Positions 49,760 through 61,997 of a stretch of 64,000 bases of DNA are shown here, one piece after another. The DNA is taken from positions 65,528,625-65,592,624 of the forward strand of contig CM055095.1 in assembly GCA_029204225.1 (NCBI GenBank). The letters run 5' to 3'. Numbering within the stretch: position 1 is the stretch's first letter; each line of letters opens with the position of its first letter. The notes beneath the pieces are model-generated. The model saw only the letters and a list, made by a program, of their open reading frames with translations. It was not told where the DNA came from and did not search any database. Made by a program: the position numbers and the translations under genes. The DNA comes from Diphasiastrum complanatum. Its lineage: Eukaryota > Streptophyta > Lycopodiopsida > Lycopodiales > Lycopodiaceae.

Positions 49760-50456
49760 AAAAACCAGAAAACAGAAGACTCGAGTTTTTCCCAAAAAGA
49801 TCGAAAAATCCACCCAATCTATCTCTTGTCAAAAAGAGAATTTTCTGACCTTGGTCGGATCAGATCGAGGCGAAAATTATCCGGGCATTTTGGCCCTAAA
49901 TTGAGTCTAAATTTTTCGACTCCGAAAAATTCAACCCTCAACATATTTTTCGACCCAGTGTAAATTTTTTGATCATTTGTATAAAATTCAAACATATGTA
50001 ATTTCCAAACACTATCGGCCAGAAATTCGACCCAACGACTTTGCGTTGGAAGTCCGCCTACATTGTACAATCTGAGGCGGTTGTAATTAATACAGAAGAT
50101 AGCATTCAATGCAAGTTAGTTGTAAATATTTTTAGTATATCTAGTCCTAGAATCTTCATCAGAAAACGTTTTTGTGTATACAACTTCAAAGATTCTGATA
50201 ATAATTTGATATCTAAAACTTCTGATAATTGTTTCTATTAATTCATTCAGATTGTTTCATTGCATATGTTATCACACACAGCGATCAGAGTTATCACTCT
50301 GTGGCCAACGTTATCATGCTCAACCAACTGAAGTAATAACTTCAAGCGATTGTACTCATTAGTTGATATTAATCGGAGTACATTTTGTCCCACTGTAGTT
50401 GTTGTTCCATTGCGCATTTTCAAATTCCTTCGTTTGAACTATTTTGCTGCTAACTG
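49760..50456 (+). repeat. LTR1 of composite copia block, plus arm
   Basis: It matches 7950-7195 reversed, including 'gcgttggaagtccgcctaca' and 'ttgttccattgcgcatttt'. The boundaries are approximate. Confidence 0.5.
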
Positions 50457-51110
50457 TTGCATTTCCGATCCATTCATCTAGCTCGTTATCAGCTTCCACA
50501 CAACCCACTGATTTGCGATAGACATGACCTTGCATACTCAATCAGCTCTCTCAGTCAATTTCTTTCAAATCCAAGTCCAGTTCATTGGAAGGCTCTCATG
50601 AAAGTCATGAAGAATGTCCAAGCTACAAAACACCTCTGCATTTGCTATGGAGGCAACCAATCTATCAACATTCTAGAGGGCTATACAAATGTAGATTGGG
50701 CAGGAGATATCAACACAAGAAAAGCGACCTCTGGATCAAGGCCCAATGTCATGGAACAGTTGGAAACAGACCTCAATAGCATAATCCTCCACAGAATCGA
50801 AATACAAAGCTGTCACAAATGCTACCAAGGAGGCAATTTGGCTGAGGAACCTCCTTGCAGATATCGAAATTATCCAATCACATCCAACGACCCTCTACTG
50901 TGACAATCAAAGTGCCATTGCACTATCTCTGAATTCGAGATTCCACTCCCGAAGTAAGCATATCAAAATCCGATATCACTATCTTAGAGAGAAGTTCAAA
51001 GCAAGAAAATTTCTTTGGTTTACTGCAGGATAGAGTTACAAGCAGCAAATTACTTCACCAAGGCTCTAACAAAGGAGCATCATCTCAGATAACAACCTAC
51101 TAAATTTGAA
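50457..51110 (+). pseudogene. Second copia RNase H, plus arm
   Basis: 'LAYSISSLSQFLSNPSPVHW', 'ALMKVMKNVQATKHLCICYG', then with shifts 'CDNQS', 'LSLNSRFHSRSKHI' and 'FTKALTKEHH'. It ends before a run of seven G at 51139-51145 that serves as the purine tract. It has one copy of the segment that is duplicated in the minus arm. Confidence 0.7.
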
Positions 51111-51145
51111 GATCAAATTTTTTTAGAATCCACATTAAGGGGGGG

Positions 51146-51790
51146 TGTTGGAATTCATGATCAAGCCCAATTCTATTAGGTAATGAGCATCTTGAAATTT
51201 GTTCATACTTATTCTGAAGGAAAAAAAAAAAATCAACAACAAAAAGGAAAGATCGAATTTTTCTATGGATCAAAAATTTTTGGCCCAATGTCAATCCCAT
51301 TAAAATGTGATTTTTTGACACTGGATCAAATCGGATTGAGGTATATAATAAATTTGGGCGTCTTCGACCCTGAATCGGATCGGATCGGGTCTAATAAATC
51401 CGACCCTTAGTTAATTTTTTGATACTATTAACTAGAAAAATTTGATCCACTTATTGTTAAATAACGGCGGCCTTCTGTGGAACTGTAAGTAGATTTTCTT
51501 AGGGCTTTAATGCACTATTCATTTGACATCCAGTGGAGTCAACGCCCCGACAGACATCTCGTGTAACAATGTATAGGTAATATTCTGCAACGATGTTCAG
51601 TGACTATGTAGGCTTATGTAGAATTACTTAGTTGGAGTTCTGATTATCTAGCTATCAACGATTTTAGCTGAAGGTTGAGTGCTCTACTGTTCTGCGGCCA
51701 ACTTCAAGCTTTTGTACTCACATTTCTTATTTATCTGTGTACATTTTTGTCTAATTTTTGGTTCCATTGCGCATTGCGATATTTATTTCA
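51146..51790 (+). repeat. LTR2 of composite copia block, plus arm
   Basis: It starts TGTTGGAATTCATGATC right after the G tract. It contains 'gaccctgaatcggatcggat' and matches the minus-arm LTR2. The end near 51790 is uncertain because no primer site follows. Confidence 0.55.
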
Positions 51791-52040
51791 TCTTGAACTC
51801 ATAGTTGGTAGTTGACACACTACCAATCTATCTCCATCTACTCACCACTTCCGCTGCTCACCACATTTCCATCAAATTCCTACAAGTAGTACCAAATCTT
51901 TGTCTTTATTCCAGTTTTATGGCTAACCTAGGTTTGGTATTATGGTTTACTCCTCAGGTTGCTTTTTTGATGCTGTTAGGCTCAGTTACGCTGAACCTCT
52001 TCCTCCACCTAACCCTTTCATACAAACTGTTATCTGATTT

Positions 52041-52496
52041 ATGAAGAAAACTATTGAAATTCACAATTTTTTTACTATTACCGAAAGAGCCACCTACGAT
52101 GTCATTGGTCGTGATGATAGAATCTTATGTTTTATTGACCTTATGAGCACCTTGGATTGGGTTAAAGTCTATATGGAATATGCTAGAAAATGGGATCCTT
52201 TGAGTATTATTGAAAATATCTTTGTCATCCTCTCCAGTTATGTTGAAAAGTTTGAAGAGGAAGAAAATTTATGCTATTCTCTTATAAGTAAAATTTTTAC
52301 TTGTCTGAAAAAAGAAAATGTTGTTACTTTTTATGTACCTTCCCTAGTTGTTGATCCACCTCTTTCTCCACACCCTTTAGTCTTTTTTGAGGATCTAGAC
52401 AAAGAAGGTGCTTCTCAACCAGAAATGTTTCCTCAAGAAATCTGTGATATTGACAGTCAATCCTCCTTTGAGTTTTGCCAAGCTAAGAGCTACTAA
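52041..52496 (+). CDS. Unrecognised ORF at the edge of the plus arm
   Basis: A 151-codon frame: 'MKKTIEIHNFFTITERATYD', 'LMSTLDWVKVYMEYARKWDP', 'SIIENIFVILSSYVEKFEEE', then a Pro/Asp/Glu-rich end. The first 30 codons are still homologous to the minus arm (5330-5250); the rest is not. No zinc knuckle, protease or RT. It might be a gag-like remnant of the gypsy-type element whose protease lies at 5262-4870. No family name is justified. Confidence 0.3.
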   Translation: MKKTIEIHNFFTITERATYDVIGRDDRILCFIDLMSTLDWVKVYMEYARKWDPLSIIENIFVILSSYVEKFEEEENLCYSLISKIFTCLKKENVVTFYVPSLVVDPPLSPHPLVFFEDLDKEGASQPEMFPQEICDIDSQSSFEFCQAKSY

Positions 52497-52998
52497 GTCC
52501 CTTTAGTCCCTAGTCATACCATTGAATTCAAAGAACTAAAATTGTCTTTAAACTCTGGAGTCTACCCACAGTCAACTTTTTGGATCCTATTTCCATTGAG
52601 CTGTGGATTATGCTTGCCCACCTGATCGATGTCGAGATTCTGATTTGCAAACTTGTCGCCTTGGATAAAAATACTGCTTTTGACACTCCTATTGCTTTTG
52701 ACTCTGTTACTAGAATAAATAAATACGAACCTTCTAGATGTCCTTCTGGGCAAACATAGACTAGGACTAGAGGTCATTTTGAGACCTTGTTATCCGATTC
52801 TGCCAGAGGACAGAATTAGAGCCAATGTTAGCGGATTCCTATCAACCTACAGCCGACATAAGCTCTACTTATACTCTTCGTGTATGTACTATGGTGATAG
52901 GGAAAAAAGTTCCTAATGGGGGATTGGTCCAGCCAGAAAGCCCTATAGGGGAAAGGATGACCCACACTATCCTTACGTGAGTATTCAAGGTCTGGCCA

Positions 52999-53034
52999 CT
53001 AGGGGCCCCACTAATTCTAGGGGCCCCACTAATT
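52999..53034. repeat. Exact 18-bp tandem duplication around GGGGCCCC
   Basis: 'ctaggggccccactaatt' twice in succession (52999-53016 and 53017-53034); each unit contains the palindrome GGGGCCCC. Confidence 0.9.
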
Positions 53035-53495
53035 ACCCCGTACTCCTGAGTCAATGAGAATTTTTCAGGCTCTCAGAGATATGACCAATGGGAGAGTATG
53101 CTTATACAAATCCAAGAGCTGCTAGTGAATTACGAATACATAGTGTATAGGCAGCCTGTGCTACCCAACGATAATGATCATGGAGGTATGCTATGGCTAG
53201 AATCAGAAAACCATTTACGTTTACTTATATGGCGATGTGTCTAGGACGAACTTCTCGAGCAGTGGTGTCAAATGCTATTATCTCTATGTTGATCTGTCCT
53301 AAAACACGTATAACTAAACAAAATCGACATGGGCCTCTAAAGTGCACTCTATCCATGGCATGATTCCAGGTATGCACCTACGGTTGTCGGGTACATTTAT
53401 TGGAGTCTTGCGGGAATGCGGTAGAGGCCAATCCTTCTGGGGTTTGGGTAATACGTTTGAGAATTGTTGTTAGGTCCTCATCAGTAGTAGTCGGA

Positions 53496-53519
53496 GGGGG
53501 GGGGGGGGGGGGGGGGGGG
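53496..53519. repeat. Homopolymer G24
   Basis: An uninterrupted run of 24 G on the plus strand, then 'cgacagg'. It could form a quadruplex, or it may mark an assembly weak point. Confidence 0.9.
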
Positions 53520-54732
53520 CGACAGGTTCTTGCTTGTTCAGTGTAGCAAGTATTTGTTATGCCTACACATACCCAATTTAGGCTGGTCTCTAGCTCATAC
53601 ACACAGGGTACTTTCATCAGCTCTATGCCTAATTTGGAACAATCGATCACCCGACATAAGAAACCGTTGGACATGAGGGCTATAAAATTAATAGTAGGCT
53701 ACTCCTTGCCGCACCACCTGACAGAAATCTCCTGGTAGGGGTAGATCACCAAATGTCGTACTAGTCATGAGGAGTCTATCGAGGTAAAATCTTGATCAAT
53801 CGGTTTTAATTGTATGGTGCGGATGGTCATCAATACCCATTGTTGATTTATCTTGATGTATAGTGTGGCCTTTACTCGAAATCTCTCATTATCCATTTCT
53901 ATCGCTAAATCTCCTATTCAAAGGCCACATATCGTAGTATCGAGTCCTATAGTTGTAACATAGAGATCAGTACGAAGTATGGGGCAATATTGGCGTGGTC
54001 GGTGCTCCTCTGCCATGCCTTAGTTTGTCTCATAGTATGGTGTTTTGTATTGGGGATGTTCTAGGGAACGCCAGTGCCAGAGGTTGTTACTTGGCCAAAT
54101 TCTCAAAGCTCTAGGAGGTGTGGGTCTTCTCCTTGCCTACTCATCATATATGTCATACATAACATGTATACATGGACATCCTATCTCCACTTCTGATGAT
54201 ACCTTTCATATCAGAAGCTGATCAACCTACACAATCTAAGAGATTATCGGCTTATGCAAAGTTTTCTCGTCATTGACAGTCTTCTCAAGAAAACTAATGA
54301 TAGCATATGTTATTATTTTGAAGTGTCTGAGAACATCTTTTTGAGCTGAATATGATCCAACTAAGATGATTTGTTCTTTTGTCTTCCATTCCATTCTCAG
54401 ATGACCAGTATCCTCGAATATTATGTGTACACATGATTGGTCTATCTCAACCCCCCCTGTGCTCCTCAGTCCACTTTTCTCTAGCATGTTCTCTAGACCA
54501 TCCACCCCTCTATATAGGATTCTGCCGAGGAGTCTTCGACCCTACTCTCATTCCTTGCTTCTACTCATAGGTCTTGTTCTAATGGTCTATTGGTACTACC
54601 AACTGATGCAGGTGACTGTACTGCTTGCTCAAACGGTAGGATTGGTTGGATGACTACTTTATAGTCCGTGGAAATGGCGTAGGTTAGATACCAGAATTCG
54701 TCAATTATGAACTCCGCTTCGAAATAGCTATA

Positions 54733-54757
54733 CCCCCCCCCCCCCCCCCTCCCCCCC
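54733..54757. repeat. Homopolymer C17-T-C7
   Basis: A run of 17 C, one T and seven C on the plus strand. On the minus strand it would encode Gly/Arg residues inside the coding-like frame 54906-54565. Confidence 0.9.
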
Positions 54758-54955
54758 AAGTGTTGTGTTCTAAATAAAGTGTCTTCGGAGCATAAATGGG
54801 AGTAGAGTGTTGGGGTGTGGAAGTAATAGTGTGGGATTGCTTCTCGGATTAGTTGGCAGACATCCCCTATCGCAGGTTCAAATTGGTTTTCATTCATCAT
54901 TTCCAAGTCCGGAGAGGATCACTAGCCTTAAGTATAGGGTGCAACAGGTTAGTAT

Positions 54956-55088
54956 ACCAGGATGTGGGAAGGCAAAAAATAACAGCTGCTTTGTGGACTT
55001 CCGCAAAGCATTTGATTTGGTTCCGAGACACTTGCTGCTCCAGCGTTTGGCATCCCTTGACAAAACCATCGCGAGTTACTTTAAATAA
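54956..55088 (+). pseudogene. LINE reverse transcriptase fragment
   Basis: 'NSCFVDFRKAFDLVPRHLLL' followed by 'QRLASLDKT' is the RT motif of non-LTR elements (F-V-D-F-x-K-A-F-D-x-V). Only about 40 codons survive; neither the upstream endonuclease nor the downstream YxDD motif is seen. It is on the plus strand and the frame stops at 55088. Confidence 0.7.
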
Positions 55089-57122
55089 TGCAGTTGCCTA
55101 ACAATTTATGCTAAACCTCGAAAGGATAATACGTGTATTTTCTTAACCATTCTTAAAGCCCACACATATCACCGTCCTATGAGATGCAGTCATATCTCCC
55201 ATTCACAACACAATGCACATCAATTTTTTTAAACGATACCAAATGGATTTGAGAAAATGTATACCTTAGTACTGTGTTAGTTGAATCAAACGTGAAAATG
55301 CTCCAACAATTGGTCTTAGAGATTTCATATTACACTTGAGCACCAATAGATTTTTTGAGTTGTACAAAAACAAATTATGCACACCAATGCTCGGAAAACC
55401 AACAAACAATAGGAATAGAATCGGCAAGTTTTCTCAAAAACCGACATCATAAAATGTTTGACGATTTTTTATACAAGCAGATATACCTTTTTATAAGTAA
55501 AAAACTAAGAAGTTTTATAAAATGCAGGATTTTTTTTTTGGGATAACTCAAAATAGGTTACCACAGCACTGCTGCACAATGCAACAAATTTATTCACATT
55601 GTCTAGACTTTGGGCTAGAATCATCAAAGTTGGTTGAAATTATAGATTCGAACTTTAAAAGTTCGACTATACATAAACCTGATTGATGCTCAAGTGCACC
55701 AGGAATTTTTTAAAACCAATTTGATTTACTCTAGCATAGTAGTACAGGTTCTATCTACTCCAGTCAACCACAGCAATGAGGATATAAAAGTAAATACTTG
55801 CTAAATCTATGGTTTTTTTATTCAAGACTCACGTGTGTTAGAATGCAATGTGATAGCCTAGGGCCTAGGCCAGAGAGAGGAAAAGAGCAAGCGGGAGGAG
55901 GGGCTTATTGGGGGAGGCATTATTAAAGCCTAATAAAAACGATGATGATGGGTAAAATTGGTGCCCACCCTTGCACGCTCAGAACCAAAGGAAGTGTAGA
56001 TTGCACAATCAAAGGAGTGAGCTATGCTCAGATGGCTCATCTGCCAAGCATCCGATCTTATCTTCTTATTCCTCCGATCCCACTCACCCACTGGAGCTAA
56101 AGTCTAGTCGTGCCTCATCATCAGATCAGCTCAAACATCGTCATTCAGGCAGAGGTGGTAGCATTTTTCTGGAAAGAATAATAAGTCCTAGAGAGGTGGC
56201 ACCCATGGCGGGCCTGCCCTTACCTGTCTCACTTTCAAGTGAGATCGCTACCCACGCTCCACTGGGCCCACGCTGACTTCCTCCTTTTCAAAGTCCTTTC
56301 GATCAACACGTCTGGATGCAACTTCCACCTTTCTAAAATCCTTTTAAAAGTGTGTATTTTTCAGGACTTTATTTAATTCACTTGATCTGCGGTTGATCTT
56401 GAGCCTGGATGCAGCCTGCATGTGTACTGCCCTGGACGATGGCTTTGAATGAGTATGGCGTGTAACGCTATGATTAGCAAGCCTTCCTCATAAATCTGCA
56501 ACATTGACGTGAATTTACATCGCCGGTCTGGCATTCTAGTTCGGTAATAAGGACAGGCACGACTTTCAAAGCTCTGGATTCAATTGTTGTCATGCTCGTG
56601 ACGACGTTGTGCATATCCTTGGCCTCGTCAAAATATGATTACGAAGTCATTGGGCCGGCATTGAGTAATTTGTATAATGCATAATCTAAATGGCGTCAAG
56701 TTTGAACCGGCATTAACTTTGAACGCATACACTGCCCATAAATTATCAAAATCTGAACGCTATCCACTTCAGTTTTCTTCCAATAACGAGCGCTGCGACA
56801 CAGATATTTTTGTTCAATGATTGATCGCTATTACAGATACTTTAGCTCAATAATTGGAACATTTTTACTGGGTGGCCAGAATTTACTGGCTGTGGTAACT
56901 TGTTAGAATGGCAGCAAAAGCATCTTAAAGCTAAAGCCTCAAAAGACTTGACTGATCAGTAATTCAATAGAATCAGTTCATTCATTCAATCATTCAGCAG
57001 CATACTCAAACCTAAAGATCTAAAACAATAAATTTCTCTCCTTTCATCGACACTGAAACAATGAACACCGTAATAAGTAGGATAAATCGATGGAATTTCG
57101 AACTTAACTATCATAATAAAGA
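55089..57122. other. No gene recognised
   Basis: Mostly AT-rich. 55860-56340 is GC-richer, and a 101-codon plus-strand frame (55971-56276, Ser/His/Pro-rich) lies there, but with no recognised motif or splice sites. It might be a promoter or leader region. Confidence 0.35.
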
Positions 57123-57128
57123 TTTATT
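57123..57128 (-). terminator. Possible poly(A) signal of the PLATZ gene
   Basis: The minus strand reads AATAAA here, about 375 bases after the PLATZ stop codon, within an AT-rich stretch. Other weaker signals are possible. Confidence 0.3.
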
Positions 57129-57502
57129 TTTTTCCAAAAATAAGTGAAGTACATACAGCAATCTACAAGTCCAGGACAAAAAATCCTCGTCCAAATTGTA
57201 GGAATATTAATTTACACATTCTCTTCTTCAACTCATCGTCCTTGCTGAAGAATGACAATTTAGCTTGTAAAAGTGCTCAGAGCACCCCAGAAAAAACATT
57301 TGATAGACCGCCCCAATTTTCATATTCACAATCGAGGATAGTCGCATATCTGTTTGATCGGTTCCAATAATCATTGAGATACTCACAATCTAGATTGAAT
57401 TATCGACATCTAATATCTGCACAAGTGCCAGACTGTATACATACAGTGGTTGATATTATGAAGCCGATATATACAACATGGCGTATTAACGCAAATCCAA
57501 TC

Positions 57503-58776
57503 TCAAAGAGTCAGGCTCCAGCCCAGAGGAGCTCTGTGGGGTATCCCTTTTCTTCTTTTAGCGGTTTTGGTGGTGAGGGTTGGAGGTGGCGTTGGAGGGG
57601 AAATGTCTGAAACATTGACGCTTTGACGAACTTTAATAGGACTTAAAGCTGGTTTTGTTTCAAAGATATGCTCTAGCTGTCCCCAATCTCGAACTGTTCT
57701 CAAACAATCACTTTCATCAGAATACGCATTTTCGGCAATATCTGTTGAGACAATGGCGGTCATTTTTTGGGATTGTGTCTTCCTGTGCGAGAGATTCTCG
57801 GAGTCAGACGCCTCCATGATAGTACTGATTTGCTGTCTTGGTTGCAAAACAAATGTCATGTCATGGTGTAGATTGATCCCTGCCAGCTGAGAGCAAAGTA
57901 AAATGAGCTCACAGGTCAGACAAACATGTATACTCATGTACACAAGAAATTTTGTAAAGGAATTGCAATGAGCATCCTGCAAATTGCATACATGCCGGTG
58001 TGCAATTCGCTATGACAGACATTTTATAAACTTGACTAACAACTGGAAACCCTGTACATTGCCATCATGTAGTTGGTTACCAAAAAAATGTTCTGACTAG
58101 GTTCAATAGTTTGCCATCTTAAAGGCTGGGCAATAGAAAAAGAAAGACAATGCGGACGCAATGAGATGGATGCATTACCTTGCAACCCAGGGAGCAGTAG
58201 CGAAAACTATCAAGGAGCCCTCTTTCACAAATTCCACATGTTTTTGTCACGCCTTTGGCAGGCCTTGGCTGTGGCCTTTCATTAAGGAAGACCACCCTTG
58301 CACTATTAATGATATAAGTCTGAACTCCTGTGAGATCTAGAACCTTCTGTATCTCTGCAACTCGAATAACATCATGATAAGAAGATCTTCGAATCTGCAA
58401 TTGCAAATGAAACGCAAAAGCATGAACAAGTTTCCTTCCGTTTTTCATCCATGTATAATTGCTCGTATTATCTTAGGTGTTCACAGACTCTCAGAACGAT
58501 ATAATGCCAACCAAAAAACGGAATTATGAGGTTACTGGCGGAGTAGTAAACATGGCCCTTCCATAGTACCATCTTTACCTGCACTATAGGATGATATTGG
58601 TGCTCACTTGTACATGTGGAACATAAGGCGTCTCCCATACAGCTGAGGCAGTAATAGTTACATTCATTTCGATTCATCTCTCCATGAGTTGTGCAAGGTA
58701 CAAAAAAGTCCGTTGCAAGCAATGGCTTCAACCATGATGGACCGGTTGGGGAATCCTTACTTTGTAAGGTCACCAT
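57503..58776 (-). CDS. PLATZ zinc-binding transcription factor, three coding exons
   Basis: Minus-strand exons 58776-58579, 58394-58179 and 57886-57503 give 198, 216 and 384 bases, so both introns (58578-58395 and 58178-57887) are phase 0 and the protein has 265 residues. Donors are GTAAAG and GTAATG; acceptors are GCAATTGCAG and CTCTCAG. PLATZ landmarks: 'PSWLKPLL' (13-20), Cys/His at C28, H31, C39, C43, C46, C52, C55, H59 and H62, then '[20 protein letters not shown]' (67-86), '[20 protein letters not shown]' (89-108), and C119, C122, C133 and C137. The C-terminal '[13 protein letters not shown]' is a conserved end and a likely nuclear signal. The start after acceptor CACATGCAG suggests a non-coding first exon. 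Members bind A/T-rich DNA and repress transcription; the target here is unknown. Confidence 0.93.
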
Positions 58777-59673
58777 TGGCCCAACCTGCATGTGGAAAAC
58801 TGGAGATGACGATATTTCTTTCAATGTTCTAACTCTTCAGGTGCAGCTAATAAAGCACAATGTAGTAATGACACTATCATAGATTTTAAGGACAACATTT
58901 GTCATGATAGCTGAAGCACGATATCCAGTCAGTTTACAAGAAAAATAAATCAAAAAGCTCCACTTGGATTGTCTATGTATCTACTCTTGTGGTCTGTGAT
59001 ATGGCCTGCTAGGTGTGTAAGATGCCTACTAAAATCGATTTAAAAAAAAAAAAAGATATCTTATTCAGATATCATGCTGAATAACAAATAAGTTTGACTG
59101 AAACTGCTCTGGCCAAACGACAAGTGCACAAACGCTAAAACTAGTTCTCGTGATACTTCAAGGCTCAGCTCATCATAAGAAAAGTCAGTGGTGCAAGGCT
59201 CAAGCTGATTCTTAAGCTAGAACGTTACGAAAACTCGTACCCAAAATTTACACAATTTCCAGTGGAAGGTAGCTTTTGTCCTTACACGACAACCACAATC
59301 ATCTTCGAGCAGCTTTTCTGATCATGGCGCACTTGTATCCCAGTTCACATCTACACGAAAAGCTCAAAACCAAAACAGAATCTTAAACATTATCATCTAG
59401 GCATCTAATTATCTCAATCATTATCCCCAAAGCGATTGGAAATCCACAACCAATGCGCCCTCCACTCCTTCACAAATAATTCTCAGGAAGAAGAGGAAAT
59501 TGCTAGCAGCACATAATTCCGATTCCACTTAATCTAATGCAGCGCAGCGCAGCTCAGCAGGGGAATCCGCAATTCAGCACAAGACGTGAAGATAAGCTTT
59601 TGAGGAAGAGGCAGAGCAAATTCGTGAAAGGAATTAACGCACACGCGACCTAAAAGAGTGTTAGCAGCTAGAA

Positions 59674-59728
<55 letters not shown>

Positions 59729-59950
59729 ATCTGGATGGAAGACAGAAAACGAAAAAGAAAAAGGAAGACGCACAAAACAAAGTAAAAAACAAGAGATACA
59801 GAAGAAAAAGAGACACACCAAAAAAATTCACGCACCAAAGAAAAAGAAGAGTATGAATTTTAAATTTGAAAAGACGAAGCAGCTCAGAACTGAACAAAAA
59901 AGACAAGGTAGACCCGAAATCGCGAAATTTTCAATACATGGATGATAGAC
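58777..59950 (-). promoter_or_regulatory. Upstream region and probable leader of the PLATZ gene
   Basis: The acceptor CACATGCAG at 58786-58794 implies an intron in the leader. On the minus strand, 59900-59480 is pyrimidine-rich with a CT tract and ends in a 'GCTGAGCTGCGCTGCGCTGC' stretch, like a plant 5' leader. The transcription start and the first-exon donor could not be fixed. Confidence 0.4.
59677..59727. repeat. (GA)n microsatellite
   Basis: About 25 GA units (CT on the PLATZ strand) in the presumed leader or promoter. GAGA/CT tracts in plant leaders are common and can bind BPC-type factors; any effect here is inference. Confidence 0.95.
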
Positions 59951-61947
59951 CTAGTAATAAGTATCCTTCCCCTGCTTTGGGTGGGCCATGTCCACGTGGT
60001 GGTTCTAAGACTGGGGAAAATTTTTTAATGCTTTGATCAACCAAATGATGGGTACGAGAGGGCCTAAATTAGGTCTCTCCAATGTGAAATTGGGCCCTAA
60101 CGTGAACTTTGTAAGATTCCTTTCATTTAGTCATGTTATTATATTCATTGTTTTGTAGATGAGTATCAAACTCTGCATGGCTCATGTACCCCAATAACAT
60201 GCCTCCAAAAGGGACCCAACAACATGAGCTGATTGGTGGATGCCAAGCAATTCATAGGCCCGCCACCATTCAAAGGTTATAGGTAGGTGCTCGGGAGTTG
60301 TTGGTGCATGCTCTTCATGAGCCACCATTGTTGGATGGTGACAATGCAAAAACATCCATGGTTGCTTATACGATCAATTGACGCAAAAGGGTGGTCTTCT
60401 AGCACTTTCAATATAAAAATTTGGAAATGTTCTAATTTTGCTAGTATGGAAAATTTTCTTTATTTGGAGAGGCTTTCCATTGCTCCTCCACATAAGTTAC
60501 CATTGGAAAATACTATTGAATCATTTATTTGGCAAGAAAACATAAACATTGAAAAAATATTGTTCACTTGTTAGTGTGATATGCCTATACCATAGAAATT
60601 TTGTGTGACTATAATGATGTAGTTGTGTTGGATAAGAACGTTGCCCATCACCCATGATGTGTTGAGTGCATGGCTCAAATTCAAAGATCCTTGAGTGGTG
60701 AACCGATAATATTGGCAAAGATTTGATACAATATCTTTGGTTGGTCTCATGAAAATACATGACATTATGGTTGTAATATTGCTTATGAGTAGTAATTTTT
60801 TCTATCCAGTAAGTATCACAATCAACCAAAAACTACAAGAAAATTGAATCCACTTTGGGTTTTTATAGGAATAGTTTGTTGTAACTATACAAGTTGTAAA
60901 ACTTCATACTATCATGGATTGTCATATCGCCAATGTTGTGGTATGAGAGCATTGAAGCTTTCTCCTATCGAAAATACCCCACACCTTGTTGTGATGGTGC
61001 ACTTAACATTTTTCACATGTGCTAAGTGTACAAGATACATCTACTCATTTGAACTTGGCTTAAAAAAAAATTTATGTGAAGAAAAAGCATAAAATAAAGC
61101 ACATTGAAAATCTGTCTTTGGTATCAAATTAAAGGCTCGGAACATCATATTACAATTATGTCCATCTAGGTTATTGCCATCTACCCAAGCAAAACAATTA
61201 TATTGATATCTCCATCTAGGTTATTGTGCTCCATTAAGCATAACAACTATGTTGCTTTCAATGTATATGATTTCAAAGGTTGATAATAGATACTACAAAT
61301 ATCTTTTCTTTCTAAACTCTTCTTCTAAAGAATGATTTTAAGTTGACCAATGGTGAGATTTTGGTTTATGTCTCTTTGCTTAATGAATGCTCTTGACCAT
61401 TGACAAAATGTGCAACACCAACTCACATGCCCAACCATACAACTAATAGCACACTAATCAACCACCTATACATTTGAATACAATGACAACTATAGTTCCA
61501 CCAATATGACTTGTAATGAAAGCAATATGTGTTTCTAACATGCAACTTAAGCATTTTCACTTTGTTGACAATCTTAAATACCTCTGGGTGATCACCAAAT
61601 ATGTATAGAAACTTTCTTGAGCAACTTATTTGTCGTATGCCAATCATAACTTCACTAGTATATAATGTTTAAAGAGCCTTTATGTCAACATTTGCTTGAA
61701 AATGTTTGTTATTCTATTTGCATGATAGGTAAATGGGTCTCCCTACTAGCTGTACCTTTTTTGTTTTGATCTGGCCTTCATATTCATGTATAGTTATCCT
61801 ATAAGCTATACATTTTGTGTGACTTGGGTGCTTAACTTCTAGGGTTATACTTCATAAACTACACACTTTTTTTTTAATGAACCATTTACTTTGCACCCAA
61901 AAAATTTGACGTTGAATCTTTGTATCACTTAATTCCAAAATGGCATA

Positions 61948-61948
<1 letters not shown>

Positions 61949-61996
<48 letters not shown>
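61949..61996. repeat. (CA)24 microsatellite
   Basis: An uninterrupted CA run of about 48 bases. Confidence 0.95.

Positions 61997-61997
<1 letters not shown>

Larger units (their letters stand above)
48839..52140 (+). mobile_element. Composite copia block, plus-strand arm
   Basis: Same order as the minus-strand block at 8829-5250: integrase end ('SLTNIRVFGCKAFNQ'), linker with peptide repeats, RT fragment fused to the RNase H tail, LTR1, second RNase H, purine tract, LTR2, and the 'FMANLGLVLWFTP' stretch. By eye most bases match (roughly five in six or better). The homology continues past LTR2 to about 52140. It begins abruptly at 48839 and lacks the integrase core present in the other arm. 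Confidence 0.78.
52497..54955. pseudogene. Degenerate coding remnants of unrecognised origin
   Basis: Both strands show long coding-like runs with scattered stops. Plus strand: 52590-52760 ('ELWIMLAHLIDVEILICKLV') and 53050-53230 ('RYDQWESMLIQIQELLVNYE'). Minus strand: 54906-54565 ('FEAEFIIDEFWYLTYAISTD'), 54505-54236 ('CVHIIFEDTGHLRMEWKTKE') and about 54020-53400 ('PILRTDLYVTTIGLDTTICG', 'MDNERFRVKATLYIKINQQW'). I cannot assign them. The minus-strand series is continuous in order and could be one broken gene of more than 400 codons, interrupted by the C/G homopolymer tracts. Confidence 0.35.

Noticed and set aside
58468-58824. A single-exon 118-residue PLATZ-like protein
   Set aside because: It reads through the splice donor at 58578; exon joins at phase 0 restore the complete PLATZ domain.
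59534-59945. Ser-Leu and Arg-Glu frames around the GA run
   Set aside because: Repeat-derived, within the probable PLATZ leader, and open on both strands.
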